Shown: piece after piece, positions 17,890-28,766 of the stretch
Layout of the letters: every line of letters begins with the position of its first letter
Numbering within the stretch: position 1 is the first letter of the stretch
Source: Streptomyces indicus
GTDB lineage: Bacteria > Actinomycetota > Actinomycetes > Streptomycetales > Streptomycetaceae
Length of the DNA stretch: 64,000 nt
NCBI RefSeq assembly: GCF_900100315.1
Contig: NZ_FNFF01000003.1
Span: 157,688-221,687, forward strand
Direction: 5' to 3'
Translations under genes and position numbers: made by a program
Notes under the pieces: generated by a model
The model's database searches: none
What the model was told of the DNA's origin: nothing
What the model saw: the letters and a program-made list of their open reading frames with translations, nothing else

Positions 17890-19187
17890 GCGAGGGCGAC
17901 GGGCCGCGGGACTCGCATGTCTTCGAGCGGCTGTGGTCCGGCTGGGACGGGTACTTCGCCGTCGTGTGGGCCGGCACCCTGGCCTTCGTGCTCGGCGCGG
18001 AGTCCGGCGCGCCGAGCGCCGTCCGTATCGGCGCCTGCTGCCTGCTCGCGCTGCTCGTGCCGTGGTACGTGGCCGCCGGCCGGCCGCTGATGCACACGGA
18101 GCGCGCCGACGACCGGGCGGGCCTGCGGTATCTGGTGCCGGTCGTGGCGGTGTTCTCGGCCGTGGCCTGGGCCGCTCCCGAGGGGCGGCTCGCCACCTTC
18201 GGCCTCGTGCCCCAGTGCTTCATGCTGCTCAGCCGCCGCCGTGCGCTGCAGTGCGCGGCCGCTGTGAGCATCGTGCCGGTGGCGGGCTGGGCCGCGGTCT
18301 GGCGGCCCGAGCCGTCGGTGCTCTACGCCAACGCGGTGTCCGGGATGGTCACGCTGGTGTTCTCCCTGATGACCGGAAGCTGGATCCTGCGGGTGATCGA
18401 GCAGAGCCGGGACCGGGCCGCGTTGATCGCCGAACTCGACGCCAACCGCGAGGAGATCGCCCGGCTCTCCGCCGAGCGCGGCGCCCTGGCCGAACGCGAG
18501 CGGATGTCGCGCGAGATCCACGACACCCTCGCCCAGGGGTTCACCAGTCTGCTGATGCTGGTGCAGGCCGTGGAGTCCGAGCTGGAGCACGACCGGCCGG
18601 GCGCGCGGCGGCACTTGGCGCTCATGGAGCAGACCGCGCGCGAGAACCTGGCGGAGGCCCGCGCCCTGGTCGCGGGCCGTGCCCCCGCCGACCTGGACGA
18701 CGGCGGTTCGCTGCCGGATGCGCTGGGCCGGCTCGCGGCGCGCCACCACGCCGCGTTCGCGGTGACCGGCCGGGCGCGGGAACTGCCGCCCTGGATCGAG
18801 GTGGTGGCCCTGCGCTCCTGCCAGGAGGCGCTCAGCAACGTACGCAAGCACGCGGGCCCGGACGCCGGGGCCGAGGTGCGGCTCGGCTACGACGAGGAGG
18901 CTCTGACCTTGGAGGTACGGGACTTCGGCCGCGGTTTCGACCCGTCCGCGCCGCACGAGGGCTACGGGCTGCGGGGCCTGCGGGCGCGGGCGGCCGAGGT
19001 GCATGGCACGGTGGAGGTGACGGGGCGGCCGGGCGAGGGGACGCGGGTGACCGTACGGCTGCCGGTGCCCTGTTCCGTACGGCCGGCGGAAGCGCCACGA
19101 CGGGCCGCGCCTCCACAGCCCCCGCCATCGCCAGCACCGCTTGTGCAGAACAATCGCCCGGCCCCGCTGTCGAGGAGCGCGGAATGA
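17847..19187 (+). CDS. NarL-type sensor histidine kinase
   Basis: The start GTG 17847 follows GGAGG by nine bases and lies inside the permease gene. The 446-residue protein has about five N-terminal membrane helices (residues 35-190), a coiled-coil linker, a HisKA_3 domain with phospho-acceptor His225 in SREIHDTLAQGFTSLL, and an HATPase domain (SCQEALSNVRKHA, VRDFGRGFDPS, GYGLRGLRARAAEV). The C-terminal about 40 residues are Pro/Ala-rich and look disordered. Overlap with the permease and ATGA coupling to the regulator gene indicate one signalling-export unit in which the kinase probably senses the exporter's substrate or membrane stress. Confidence 0.93.
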   Translation: MSGDLPVEEPGRGLSEGDGPRDSHVFERLWSGWDGYFAVVWAGTLAFVLGAESGAPSAVRIGACCLLALLVPWYVAAGRPLMHTERADDRAGLRYLVPVVAVFSAVAWAAPEGRLATFGLVPQCFMLLSRRRALQCAAAVSIVPVAGWAAVWRPEPSVLYANAVSGMVTLVFSLMTGSWILRVIEQSRDRAALIAELDANREEIARLSAERGALAERERMSREIHDTLAQGFTSLLMLVQAVESELEHDRPGARRHLALMEQTARENLAEARALVAGRAPADLDDGGSLPDALGRLAARHHAAFAVTGRARELPPWIEVVALRSCQEALSNVRKHAGPDAGAEVRLGYDEEALTLEVRDFGRGFDPSAPHEGYGLRGLRARAAEVHGTVEVTGRPGEGTRVTVRLPVPCSVRPAEAPRRAAPPQPPPSPAPLVQNNRPAPLSRSAE

Positions 19188-19810
19188 TCCGGATCCTGCT
19201 GGCCGACGACCACCCCGTCGTCCGCGAGGGCCTGCGCGCCATGCTCAGTGCGGAGCCCGACCTCGACGTGGTGGCCGAGGCCGCCAGCGGCCCGCAGGCC
19301 GAGGCCCTGACGGCTCAACTGACCCCGGACATCGTCCTGATGGACCTGCGGATGCCCGGCGGCGGTGGCGTGGAGTCCATCGAGCGGATGGCCGCGGCCG
19401 GTCTGAGCTGCCGCGTGATCGTGCTCACCACGTACGAGACGGACCGCGACATCCTGCGCGCCGTGGAGGCGGGCGCGGCCGGCTATCTCCTCAAGGACCT
19501 CGCCCGCGGTGAACTCGCCGAGGCGGTACGGGCGGCGGCCCGCGGCGAGACCGTCCTCGCACCCTCGGTGGCGGCCCGCCTGGTGGACCAGCTGCGCAGC
19601 CGCCCCGAGCGGCCCCGGCTGTCCGAGCGCGAGACGGCGGTGCTGCGCCTGGTCGCCGAGGGCTGCACCAACGCGGAGATCGGGCGGCGGCTGCACATCG
19701 GCGAGTCCACGGTGAAGACCCATCTGCTGCGCGCGTTCGGCAAGTTGGGCGTGGACGACCGGACCTCGGCGGTGACGAGCGCGATGCGGCTGGGGCTGCT
19801 CGAACAGTGA
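19184..19810 (+). CDS. NarL/LuxR family response regulator
   Basis: The 208-residue protein has a receiver domain with DDHPVVREGLRAML, phospho-acceptor Asp54 in VLMDLRMPGG, Thr in VIVLTTYETD, and Lys in GYLLKDLAR, followed by a LuxR HTH (LSERETAVLRLVAEGCTNAEIGRRLHIGESTVKTHLLRAFGKLGVDDRTSAV). GAGGAG precedes the ATG, which overlaps the kinase stop by four bases. It is the cognate partner of the kinase and presumably controls the exporter operon, perhaps through the palindrome at 16108-16127. Confidence 0.96.
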   Translation: MIRILLADDHPVVREGLRAMLSAEPDLDVVAEAASGPQAEALTAQLTPDIVLMDLRMPGGGGVESIERMAAAGLSCRVIVLTTYETDRDILRAVEAGAAGYLLKDLARGELAEAVRAAARGETVLAPSVAARLVDQLRSRPERPRLSERETAVLRLVAEGCTNAEIGRRLHIGESTVKTHLLRAFGKLGVDDRTSAVTSAMRLGLLEQ

Positions 19811-19839
19811 AGGCCCCGGAGGCATGCCTCCGGGGCCTT
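19810..19839. terminator. Perfect hairpin terminator between regulator and hisS
   Basis: Thirteen-base arms (AAGGCCCCGGAGG and its complement) close a CATG loop. It lies between convergent genes and can stop transcription from both sides. Confidence 0.9.
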
Positions 19840-19856
19840 CGTACGACAGCAGCCGG

Positions 19857-21119
19857 TCAGCCGAGCTTGGCCTGGAGCGTGGAGACGATCGCGTCCAGGG
19901 CGACGGGCCCCTGCTCACCGGACTCCATGTCCTTGAGCTGCACCACGCCTTCGGCGAGGTCGCGCTCACCGGCGACGAGCGTGAAGCGCGCACCCGAACG
20001 GTTCGCGTTCTTCATCGCGCCCTTGAGCCCCTTGCCGCCGAACGAGAAGTCCGTGGCGATGCCGGCCTTGCGCAGCTCGGTGACCTTGCCGAAGAGCACC
20101 CGGCGGGCCTCCTCGCCGAGCGGCACCGCGAACACGCTGGTGGTGGCGGGCAGTTGGAGGTCCACGCCCTCCGCCTCGAGCGCCAGGACCGTACGGTCCA
20201 CGCCGAGCGCCCAGCCGACGGACGGCAGCGAGGGGCCGCCGATCATCTCGGACAGACCGTCGTACCGGCCGCCGCCGCCCACCGCGGACTGCGAGCCGAG
20301 GCCGTCGTGCACGAACTCGAAGGTGGTGCGGGTGTAGTAGTCGAGGCCGCGCACCAGCTTCGCGTCGTCCTCGTAGACCACACCTGCGGCGTCCAGGAGC
20401 TCGCGCACTTCCTTGTGGTACGCCTTGCAGGCCTCGCACAGGTAGTCCGGCATCAGCGGTGCGTCCGCCAGCTGCTTCTGCACGTCGGCGCGCTTGTCGT
20501 CGAGCACCCGCAGCGGGTTGATCTCGGCGCGGCGCAGCGTCTCCTCGTCCAGGTCGAGGGAGCGCAGGAAGTCCTGCAGCGCCGCCCGGTAGACGGGGCG
20601 GCACTCCTTGTCGCCCAGCGAGTTCAGCAGAATGCGGAAGTTCCTGAGGCCCAGCGAGCGGTAGGCCTGGTCGGCCAGGATGATCAACTCGGCGTCGAGC
20701 GCCGGGTCCTCGGCACCGATGGCCTCGGCACCGACCTGCGAGAAGTGGCGGTAGCGGCCCTTCTGCGGGCGCTCGTAGCGGTAGTACGAGCCCGAGTACC
20801 AGAGCTTGACCGGCAGGTTGCCCGCCTTGTGCAGGTTGGCCTCCAGGGCCGCGCGCAGCACGGACGCGGTGCCCTCGGGACGCAGCGCGAGCTTGTCGCC
20901 GCCCTTGGTCTCGAAGGCGTACATCTCCTTGGTCACGATGTCGGTGGACTCACCGACACCACGCGCGAACAGCTCGACGTTCTCGAAACCGGGCGTCTCG
21001 ACATAGCCGTAGCCGGAGTTCCTCAGCGGGGCCGCGATGGCCTCGCGCACCGCCAGATACGTCGCGGAGCTCGGCGGCAGCAGGTCGTACGTGCCCTTGG
21101 GGGCCTGAAAAGTGCTCAC
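19857..21119 (-). CDS. hisS: Histidyl-tRNA synthetase
   Basis: The 420-residue class II enzyme charges tRNA-His. It has [11 protein letters not shown] at the N-terminus, motif 2 [13 protein letters not shown] with [23 protein letters not shown], the histidine-specific [15 protein letters not shown], motif 3 [15 protein letters not shown] followed by [13 protein letters not shown], and a C-terminal anticodon-binding domain. The start GTG 21119 (VSTFQAPKG) matches the usual family start; longer upstream openings run into the neighbouring hydrolase gene. It lies 13 bp after the hydrolase gene and is probably cotranscribed with it. Confidence 0.97.
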   Translation of the reverse strand: MSTFQAPKGTYDLLPPSSATYLAVREAIAAPLRNSGYGYVETPGFENVELFARGVGESTDIVTKEMYAFETKGGDKLALRPEGTASVLRAALEANLHKAGNLPVKLWYSGSYYRYERPQKGRYRHFSQVGAEAIGAEDPALDAELIILADQAYRSLGLRNFRILLNSLGDKECRPVYRAALQDFLRSLDLDEETLRRAEINPLRVLDDKRADVQKQLADAPLMPDYLCEACKAYHKEVRELLDAAGVVYEDDAKLVRGLDYYTRTTFEFVHDGLGSQSAVGGGGRYDGLSEMIGGPSLPSVGWALGVDRTVLALEAEGVDLQLPATTSVFAVPLGEEARRVLFGKVTELRKAGIATDFSFGGKGLKGAMKNANRSGARFTLVAGERDLAEGVVQLKDMESGEQGPVALDAIVSTLQAKLG

Positions 21120-21132
21120 GGGAAGAGTCTCG

Positions 21133-21840
21133 TCACATTCCTCGTCGGGGAGCTTCGGGGCTCCCGAGGCCGGCGGCCACCTGCCGCAGATACGGGTTGG
21201 TGGCGCGCTCGCGGCCGATGGTCGTCTGCTGGTTGTGCCCGGGAAGGACCACGGTCGAGTCGTCGAGGGGCAGGACCACGCGGGCCAGCGACTCGAGCAT
21301 CTCGTCCATGGATCCACCGGGGAAGTCGGTGCGTCCGATGGAGCCGGCGAAGAGCAGGTCGCCCGAGAACAGGATCGGAGGGATGTCCTCCGCCTCGGGC
21401 AGCCCGAAGGTCACCGACCCCTTCGTATGGCCGGGCGCATGCGAGACGGTCAGCTCCAGACCGGCAAGCTCCAGCTTCGCGCCGTCGTGGAGCTCCTTGA
21501 CGTCGGCGGGCTCCCCCACGGTCAGCTCGCCCATGAGCTGGGCGCCGAAGGACCGGCCGAGGGCCTTCTCCGGGTCGCTCATCATGAAGCGGTCGGCGGG
21601 GTGGATCCAGGCCGGGACGTCGTTGGCCCCGCAGACCGGCACCACCGAGGCGACATGGTCGATGTGGCCGTGGGTGAGGACGACGGCGACGGGCTTGAGT
21701 CGATGCTTCTTGAGCGCTTCCTCGACGCCTTCGGTGGCCTGGTGGCCCGGGTCGATGATCACGCACTCCTCGCCTGCGGCGGGGGCGACCAGGTAGCAGT
21801 TGGTCCCCCAGGCCCCGGCGGGGAACCCGGCAATCAGCAC
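21133..21840 (-). CDS. Metallo-beta-lactamase fold hydrolase (glyoxalase II-like)
   Basis: The start GTG 21840 gives 235 residues. The metal-binding motif THGHIDH is at residues 56-62, followed by [13 protein letters not shown] (His137), an Asp in [20 protein letters not shown], and [14 protein letters not shown] near the C-terminus. The layout is that of short glyoxalase II/thioesterase-like enzymes that hydrolyse thioesters such as acylglutathione analogues; in a mycothiol-producing actinomycete the physiological substrate is uncertain. It is upstream of hisS, an order also kept in mycobacteria. Confidence 0.92.
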   Translation of the reverse strand: MLIAGFPAGAWGTNCYLVAPAAGEECVIIDPGHQATEGVEEALKKHRLKPVAVVLTHGHIDHVASVVPVCGANDVPAWIHPADRFMMSDPEKALGRSFGAQLMGELTVGEPADVKELHDGAKLELAGLELTVSHAPGHTKGSVTFGLPEAEDIPPILFSGDLLFAGSIGRTDFPGGSMDEMLESLARVVLPLDDSTVVLPGHNQQTTIGRERATNPYLRQVAAGLGSPEAPRRGM

Positions 21841-22063
21841 GATCGTCCTTACCTTCGGTCCGACGGAAGAGGCGGCAAGCCGCGGAAGGGCCGGAATTCC
21901 GAAGAATCCGGATGAATCCAGCAGCTGCAGGTGGGAGCCGTACAACGGCTGCGGATCAAAGCGTACCGGCGCGGCTCGGCACACAGCGAACCCATATACG
22001 GTACGGGCAGGCTTCGGACCCGGGCTTCGGCCTGGCAGATCAAGACGTACGAGGAGAGACCCG

Positions 22064-22858
22064 GTGGTCAGCAGCGAACAGCGGCGGAAGCAGCTCGCGC
22101 GGGAGAAGTTCCTGCGCCAGCAGCAGCGACGCGAGGCGGCACGGCGCAAGACCAGGCAGCGCAACGCGATCATCGCGTCCACCCTCGTGGTCGTGCTCGC
22201 GGCCGGCGGCGGCGCCTGGGCGGCCGGCGCCTTCAAAGGCGACGGCAAGAGCGACAAGACGGACACCGCCGCGGGCTCCACGCCGTCCGAGCAGCCCACG
22301 CCCAAGGAGTCGCCGGCCCCGAAGATGGCCATCGACAAGAAGGCCAAGTACACCTTCGACATCAAGACCAACGAGGGTGACATCTCCATCGCCATGGACG
22401 CGGCGAAGACCCCGGAGACGGTCAACTCCTTCAAGCACCTCGCCGACAAGGGCTACTTCGACAACACCAAGTGCCACCGGCTCACCACGCAGGGCATCTA
22501 CGTCCTGCAGTGCGGCGACCCCGAGGGCACCGGCGCGGGCGGCCCGGGCTACTCGATCCCGGACGAGAACCTGGACGGCCTGGGCAAGGCGGGCAAGGAC
22601 GGCTCGGTGACCTACCCGGCGGGCACGGTCGCGATGGCCAACGCGGGCCCGAACACCGGCGGCAGCCAGTTCTTCCTGGTCTACAAGGACTCCAAGCTCC
22701 CGCCCGCGTACACCCCGTTCGGCGAGATGGACGAGGCTGGTCTCAAGCTCGTCGAGAAGGTCGGCAAGGCCGGCGTCGCCGAGGGCAGCCAGAGCCCGGG
22801 CGACGGCGCCCCGAAGAAGGCCGTCACCCTCGAAAAGGCGACGGTAAAGAAGAGCTGA
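22064..22858 (+). CDS. Membrane-anchored cyclophilin-type peptidyl-prolyl isomerase
   Basis: The start GTG 22064 with GAGGAG upstream gives 264 residues. A strongly basic N-terminus (EQRRKQLAREKFLRQQQRREAARRK is positions about 4-29) precedes one TM helix (IIASTLVVVLAAGGGAWAAG), a Ser/Thr/Pro linker, and a cyclophilin domain from about residue 95 (YTFDIKTNEGDISIAMDAAKTPETVNSF, GTVAMANAGPNTGGSQFFLVY). The active-site Arg of human cyclophilin is not obvious in the His-Arg-Leu stretch (KCHRLT), but the Gln/Phe pair SQFF is kept. It faces the cell exterior and should help fold secreted proteins. Confidence 0.93.
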   Translation: MVSSEQRRKQLAREKFLRQQQRREAARRKTRQRNAIIASTLVVVLAAGGGAWAAGAFKGDGKSDKTDTAAGSTPSEQPTPKESPAPKMAIDKKAKYTFDIKTNEGDISIAMDAAKTPETVNSFKHLADKGYFDNTKCHRLTTQGIYVLQCGDPEGTGAGGPGYSIPDENLDGLGKAGKDGSVTYPAGTVAMANAGPNTGGSQFFLVYKDSKLPPAYTPFGEMDEAGLKLVEKVGKAGVAEGSQSPGDGAPKKAVTLEKATVKKS

Positions 22859-23012
22859 TCCCACGGGATTACGTAGCGCTGGATGCGGACAGCCGCCCTG
22901 CTCGTCGCCTATGTTGGCGTTGTGCAGGGCGCCGTCCGCGGCGGCCCTGAGGAAACTGTGGACGATGCCCCGGGCCCGGGAGCCCGGCTGAGCATCATGT
23001 GGAGGAGGCGCT

Positions 23013-24245
23013 GTGAGCAGCGACCCGTGGGGCCGCGTCGACGAGGCGGGGACCGTGTACGTGCGTACGGCCGACGGCAGTGAGCGAGTCGTCGGATCGT
23101 GGCAGGCCGGCTCGCCGGATGAGGCGCTGGCCTACTTCAAGCGCAAGTACGAGGGCCTCGTCGTCGAGATCGGCCTCCTCGAGCGCCGGGTGCAGACGAC
23201 GGATCTGTCGGCCAAGGACGCGATGACGGCCATCGAGCATCTGCGCGAGCAGGTCACGGACGCCCACGCCGTGGGTGATCTGGAGGCCCTCGGCAAGCGG
23301 CTCGACAAGCTGGTCGCGTCCGTCGAGTCGCGCCGCGAGGAGCGCAAGGCCCAGAAGGCCAAGCAGACCGACGAGGCGCGGCACGCCAAGGAAGCCCTGG
23401 TCGTCGAGGCCGAGGAGCTGGCGCAGAGCGAGCAGTGGCGCCATGCCGGTGAGCGGCTGCGGGCCCTGGTGGACACCTGGAAGGGTCTGCCGCGTCTGGA
23501 CCGCAAGTCCGACGACGAGCTGTGGCACCGCTTCTCGCACGCCCGGTCCGCCTTCTCCAAGCGCCGCAAGGCCCACTTCGCGGCGCTCGACGCGCAGCGC
23601 GAGGAGGCCCGCAAGGCCAAGGAGAAGCTGGTCGCCGAGGCCGAGTCGCTGTCGAACTCGACGGACTGGGGTCCGACCGCGGCCCGCTACCGCGAGCTGA
23701 TGACCGAGTGGAAGGCCGCGGGCCGCGCCCAGCGCGAGCACGAGGACGACCTGTGGAACCGCTTCCGCGGCGCCCAGGACGTGTTCTTCACGGCCCGCAG
23801 CGCGGTCTTCGCCGAGCGCGACGCGGAGCAGGGCGAGAACCTGAAGCTGAAGGAGGAGCTGGCCGACGAGGCCGAGAAGCTCCTGCCGATCTCGGACCTG
23901 AAGGCGGCCCGCGCCGCGTTCCGCTCCATCAACGAGCGCTGGGAGGCCATCGGTCACGTCCCGCGCGACGCCCGGCCGAAGGTCGAGGGCCGCATGCACG
24001 CCGTGGAGCGCGCCCTCCAGGACGCCGAGGAGGCGGAGTGGCGCCGGACCAACCCGGAGGCGCGTGCGCGTGCCGCGGGTCTGACCGGTCAGCTGCAGGC
24101 CGCGGTGGACAAGCTGAAGGGCCAGGTCGAGGCGGCGCGTGCGGCGGGCAACAACGCCAAGGCCGACAAGCTCCAGAAGGAGCTGGACGGCCGCCAGGCG
24201 CTGCTCGACCAGGCGCTGAAGGGGCTCGAGGAGTTCGGCGGCTGA
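23013..24245 (+). CDS. DUF349 coiled-coil protein
   Basis: The start GTG 23013 has GGAGGAGG upstream and gives 410 residues. Three or more DUF349 repeats are visible as helical units with a conserved W...PRxxxDELWHRF pattern (WKGLPRLDRKSDDELWHRF, WKAAGRAQREHEDDLWNRF, WEAIGHVPRDARPKVEGRM), joined by highly charged coiled coils. The N-terminus (WGRVDEAGTVYVRTADGSERVVG) is the conserved leader of actinobacterial members. No enzymatic motif is present. The protein is next to relA and cyclophilin in many actinobacteria; its function is unknown. Confidence 0.9.
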   Translation: MSSDPWGRVDEAGTVYVRTADGSERVVGSWQAGSPDEALAYFKRKYEGLVVEIGLLERRVQTTDLSAKDAMTAIEHLREQVTDAHAVGDLEALGKRLDKLVASVESRREERKAQKAKQTDEARHAKEALVVEAEELAQSEQWRHAGERLRALVDTWKGLPRLDRKSDDELWHRFSHARSAFSKRRKAHFAALDAQREEARKAKEKLVAEAESLSNSTDWGPTAARYRELMTEWKAAGRAQREHEDDLWNRFRGAQDVFFTARSAVFAERDAEQGENLKLKEELADEAEKLLPISDLKAARAAFRSINERWEAIGHVPRDARPKVEGRMHAVERALQDAEEAEWRRTNPEARARAAGLTGQLQAAVDKLKGQVEAARAAGNNAKADKLQKELDGRQALLDQALKGLEEFGG

Positions 24246-24265
24246 GAGCTCGTCGGATGACGGCG

Positions 24266-24300
24266 AAGGGGCTTGCGTACGTGACGTACGCAAGCCCCTT
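24266..24300. terminator. Hairpin terminator between DUF349 gene and relA
   Basis: Sixteen-base perfect arms (AAGGGGCTTGCGTACG and complement) enclose TGA and are followed by TTTCGT on the plus strand. It separates two convergent genes. Confidence 0.92.
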
Positions 24301-24353
24301 TCGTATGGCCGGAGTTCAGGCCGCTCGTACGGCAGGCGGCAGAGCCCGCGCCG

Positions 24354-26882
<2,529 letters not shown>

Positions 26883-27040
26883 GAGCGCTCCTCATGCAGA
26901 ATCCGGCCCCCCGTTCAGGTCCGGACTGCCATGGTATCGATCCTTGGCCGTCCGCTCGTGCCCGACGGTTCACGCCCAGGTCCGCCGCAGGTCGTGAGAG
27001 GACTCGTACGCACGCGGGGACAAGGCTTGTAGGAAAGCCG

Positions 27041-27078
27041 TGAGGGCGGGTCCCGGAGGCTTCCGGAACCCGCCCTCA
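27041..27078. terminator. Hairpin terminator between apt and relA
   Basis: Seventeen-base arms (27041-27057 and 27062-27078) pair with one mismatch. The site is 18 bp past the apt stop, so the sec-apt transcript ends before relA and relA needs its own promoter in 26883-27040. Confidence 0.88.
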
Positions 27079-27095
27079 CCAGGGTGACAGCTGGG

Positions 27096-27635
27096 TCAAA
27101 CGACCAGCACGGCGTCCAGCGGGGCGCCCTCGAGGGCCGGCTCCAGGCGGGCCCTGCCGCCCAGGAAACCGAGCTCCATCAGGACGGCCACGCCCGCGAC
27201 CTCGGCGCCGGCCCGGCGCACCAGGTGCAGCGAGGCCTCCGCCGTGCCGCCGGTGGCGAGGACGTCGTCGATGACCATGACGCGGTCGCCCGCGCACAGG
27301 TCCTCGGCATGCACCTCGATCTCGGCGCTGCCGTACTCCAGGTCGTACGCCTGCTTCAGCGTGGCTCCGGGGAGCTTGCCCGCCTTGCGTACGGGGATGA
27401 AGCCCAGGCCGGCGCGGATCGCGACCGGGGCCGCGAGGATGAAGCCCCGCGCCTCCAGGCCGACGATCTTCGTCGCCCCGTGCCGTACGCACAGCTGGGC
27501 GAGCTCGTCCGTGAGCACCGTGAAGGCGGCCGGGTCCGCGAGCAGCGGCGTGATGTCCTTGAACACCACTCCGGGCTGCGGATAGTCCGGAACGTCGCGG
27601 ATGCGGCTGAGCAGCAGCTCGCGTGCCTCGGTCAT
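27096..27635 (-). CDS. apt: Adenine phosphoribosyltransferase
   Basis: The 179-residue protein converts adenine and PRPP to AMP. It shows DYPQPGVVFKDITPLL, the GLEARGFILAAPVA loop, RKAGKLPGAT and the PRPP-binding motif VMVIDDVLATGGTAEA. The start ATG 27635 overlaps the secF stop by four bases. The C-terminus GGRARLEPALEGAPLDAVLVV is complete. It completes the yajC-secD-secF-apt order. Confidence 0.97.
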   Translation of the reverse strand: MTEARELLLSRIRDVPDYPQPGVVFKDITPLLADPAAFTVLTDELAQLCVRHGATKIVGLEARGFILAAPVAIRAGLGFIPVRKAGKLPGATLKQAYDLEYGSAEIEVHAEDLCAGDRVMVIDDVLATGGTAEASLHLVRRAGAEVAGVAVLMELGFLGGRARLEPALEGAPLDAVLVV

Positions 27636-28765
27636 CGGCGCTTCCCCGAGGGACGGCCCTTGCCGCGCGAGCGCGCCGAGGGCTGCGTACGGGCGGCGCC
27701 GCCGCGCTGGCCGACGACGGCCGGGGCCGCGTCCGCGGGCACCTCGTCCTCGATGTCGTCGGCGTCCACCGGCTGACCGGTGGACTCGCTCTTGGCGGCG
27801 GCCGCGGCGCGCTTGGCGAGCACCCGCTTCTTCAGGAGCTTCATCTGCGGCTCGCGCTCCTTGAGGTCGGCGACGAGCGGCGTGGCGATGAAGATCGAGG
27901 AGTACGCACCGGCGGCGAGACCCACGAACAGCGAGAGCGAGATGTCGTTCAGCATGCCGGCGCCCAGGACACCGCCGCCGATGAACAGCAGACCCGCGAC
28001 CGGGAGCAGCGCCACGACGGTGGTGTTGATGGAGCGGACCAGCGTGGAGTTGATCGACTTGTTGGCCATCTCGCTGTACGTGAAGCGGGTCTGCTTCGTG
28101 ATGTCCTTCGAGCCCTCCTTGAGGGAGTCGAAGACGACGACCGTGTCGTAGAGCGAGTAACCGAGGATCGTGAGCAGACCGATCACGGTGCCCGGGGTGA
28201 CCTCGAAGCCGACGAGCGAGTAGATGCCGACCGTGATCGTGATGTCGTGGATCAGGGCGACCAGGGCCGCGAGCGCCATGCGCCACTCGAAGGCGATCGC
28301 CAGGTAGATCACGCACAGGATCATGAAGACGATGCAGCCGGTCCAGGCCTTCTGGGCGATCTGCTCGCCCCAGCTGGGGCCGACGAGTTCGGCGTTGATG
28401 TCCTTGGCCGGGACGCCGAGCTCCTCGGAGAGCGCCTCCTTGATCTCGGCGGACTTCTTGACGTCCACGCCCGCGATCTGGACGCGCGCCTTGCCGTCAC
28501 CCAGCTTCTGGACGATGGCCTGGTGCCCCGAGGCCTCTTCCGCGGCGTCCGTGATCTTCGCGACCGACACCGGGGTCGACGGCGTATTGAAGACCGCGCC
28601 GCCCTTGAACTCGATGCCCATGTTGAGGCCCTGCACCGCGAGGGCCACGATGGCCGTGATGGTGATCAGGACCGAGACGCCGTACCAGATGAACCGCTTG
28701 CCGATGAAGTCGTAGCCGACTTCGCCGCGGTAGAGGCGGGCGCCGAGGTTGCCGAGCTTCGACAT
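27632..28765 (-). CDS. secF: Protein translocase subunit SecF
   Basis: The 377-residue membrane protein has the SecF layout: first TM (FIWYGVSVLITITAIVALAVQGLNMGIEFKGG with the conserved GIEFKGG), a periplasmic-side domain with VQKLGDGKARVQIAGVDV, and five C-terminal helices including DITITVGIYSLVGFEVTPGTVIGLLTILGYSLYDTVVVFD. With SecD it uses the proton gradient to help pull exported proteins across the membrane. The C-terminal about 80 residues are basic and disordered. The start is one base after the secD stop, and the end overlaps apt. Confidence 0.97.
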   Translation of the reverse strand: MSKLGNLGARLYRGEVGYDFIGKRFIWYGVSVLITITAIVALAVQGLNMGIEFKGGAVFNTPSTPVSVAKITDAAEEASGHQAIVQKLGDGKARVQIAGVDVKKSAEIKEALSEELGVPAKDINAELVGPSWGEQIAQKAWTGCIVFMILCVIYLAIAFEWRMALAALVALIHDITITVGIYSLVGFEVTPGTVIGLLTILGYSLYDTVVVFDSLKEGSKDITKQTRFTYSEMANKSINSTLVRSINTTVVALLPVAGLLFIGGGVLGAGMLNDISLSLFVGLAAGAYSSIFIATPLVADLKEREPQMKLLKKRVLAKRAAAAAKSESTGQPVDADDIEDEVPADAAPAVVGQRGGAARTQPSARSRGKGRPSGKRR

Positions 28766-28766
28766 C

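Noticed and set aside
22859..23012. Small gene between cyclophilin and the DUF349 gene
   Set aside because: Short frames there have no ribosome site and end inside the DUF349 gene; the stretch looks like a promoter region.
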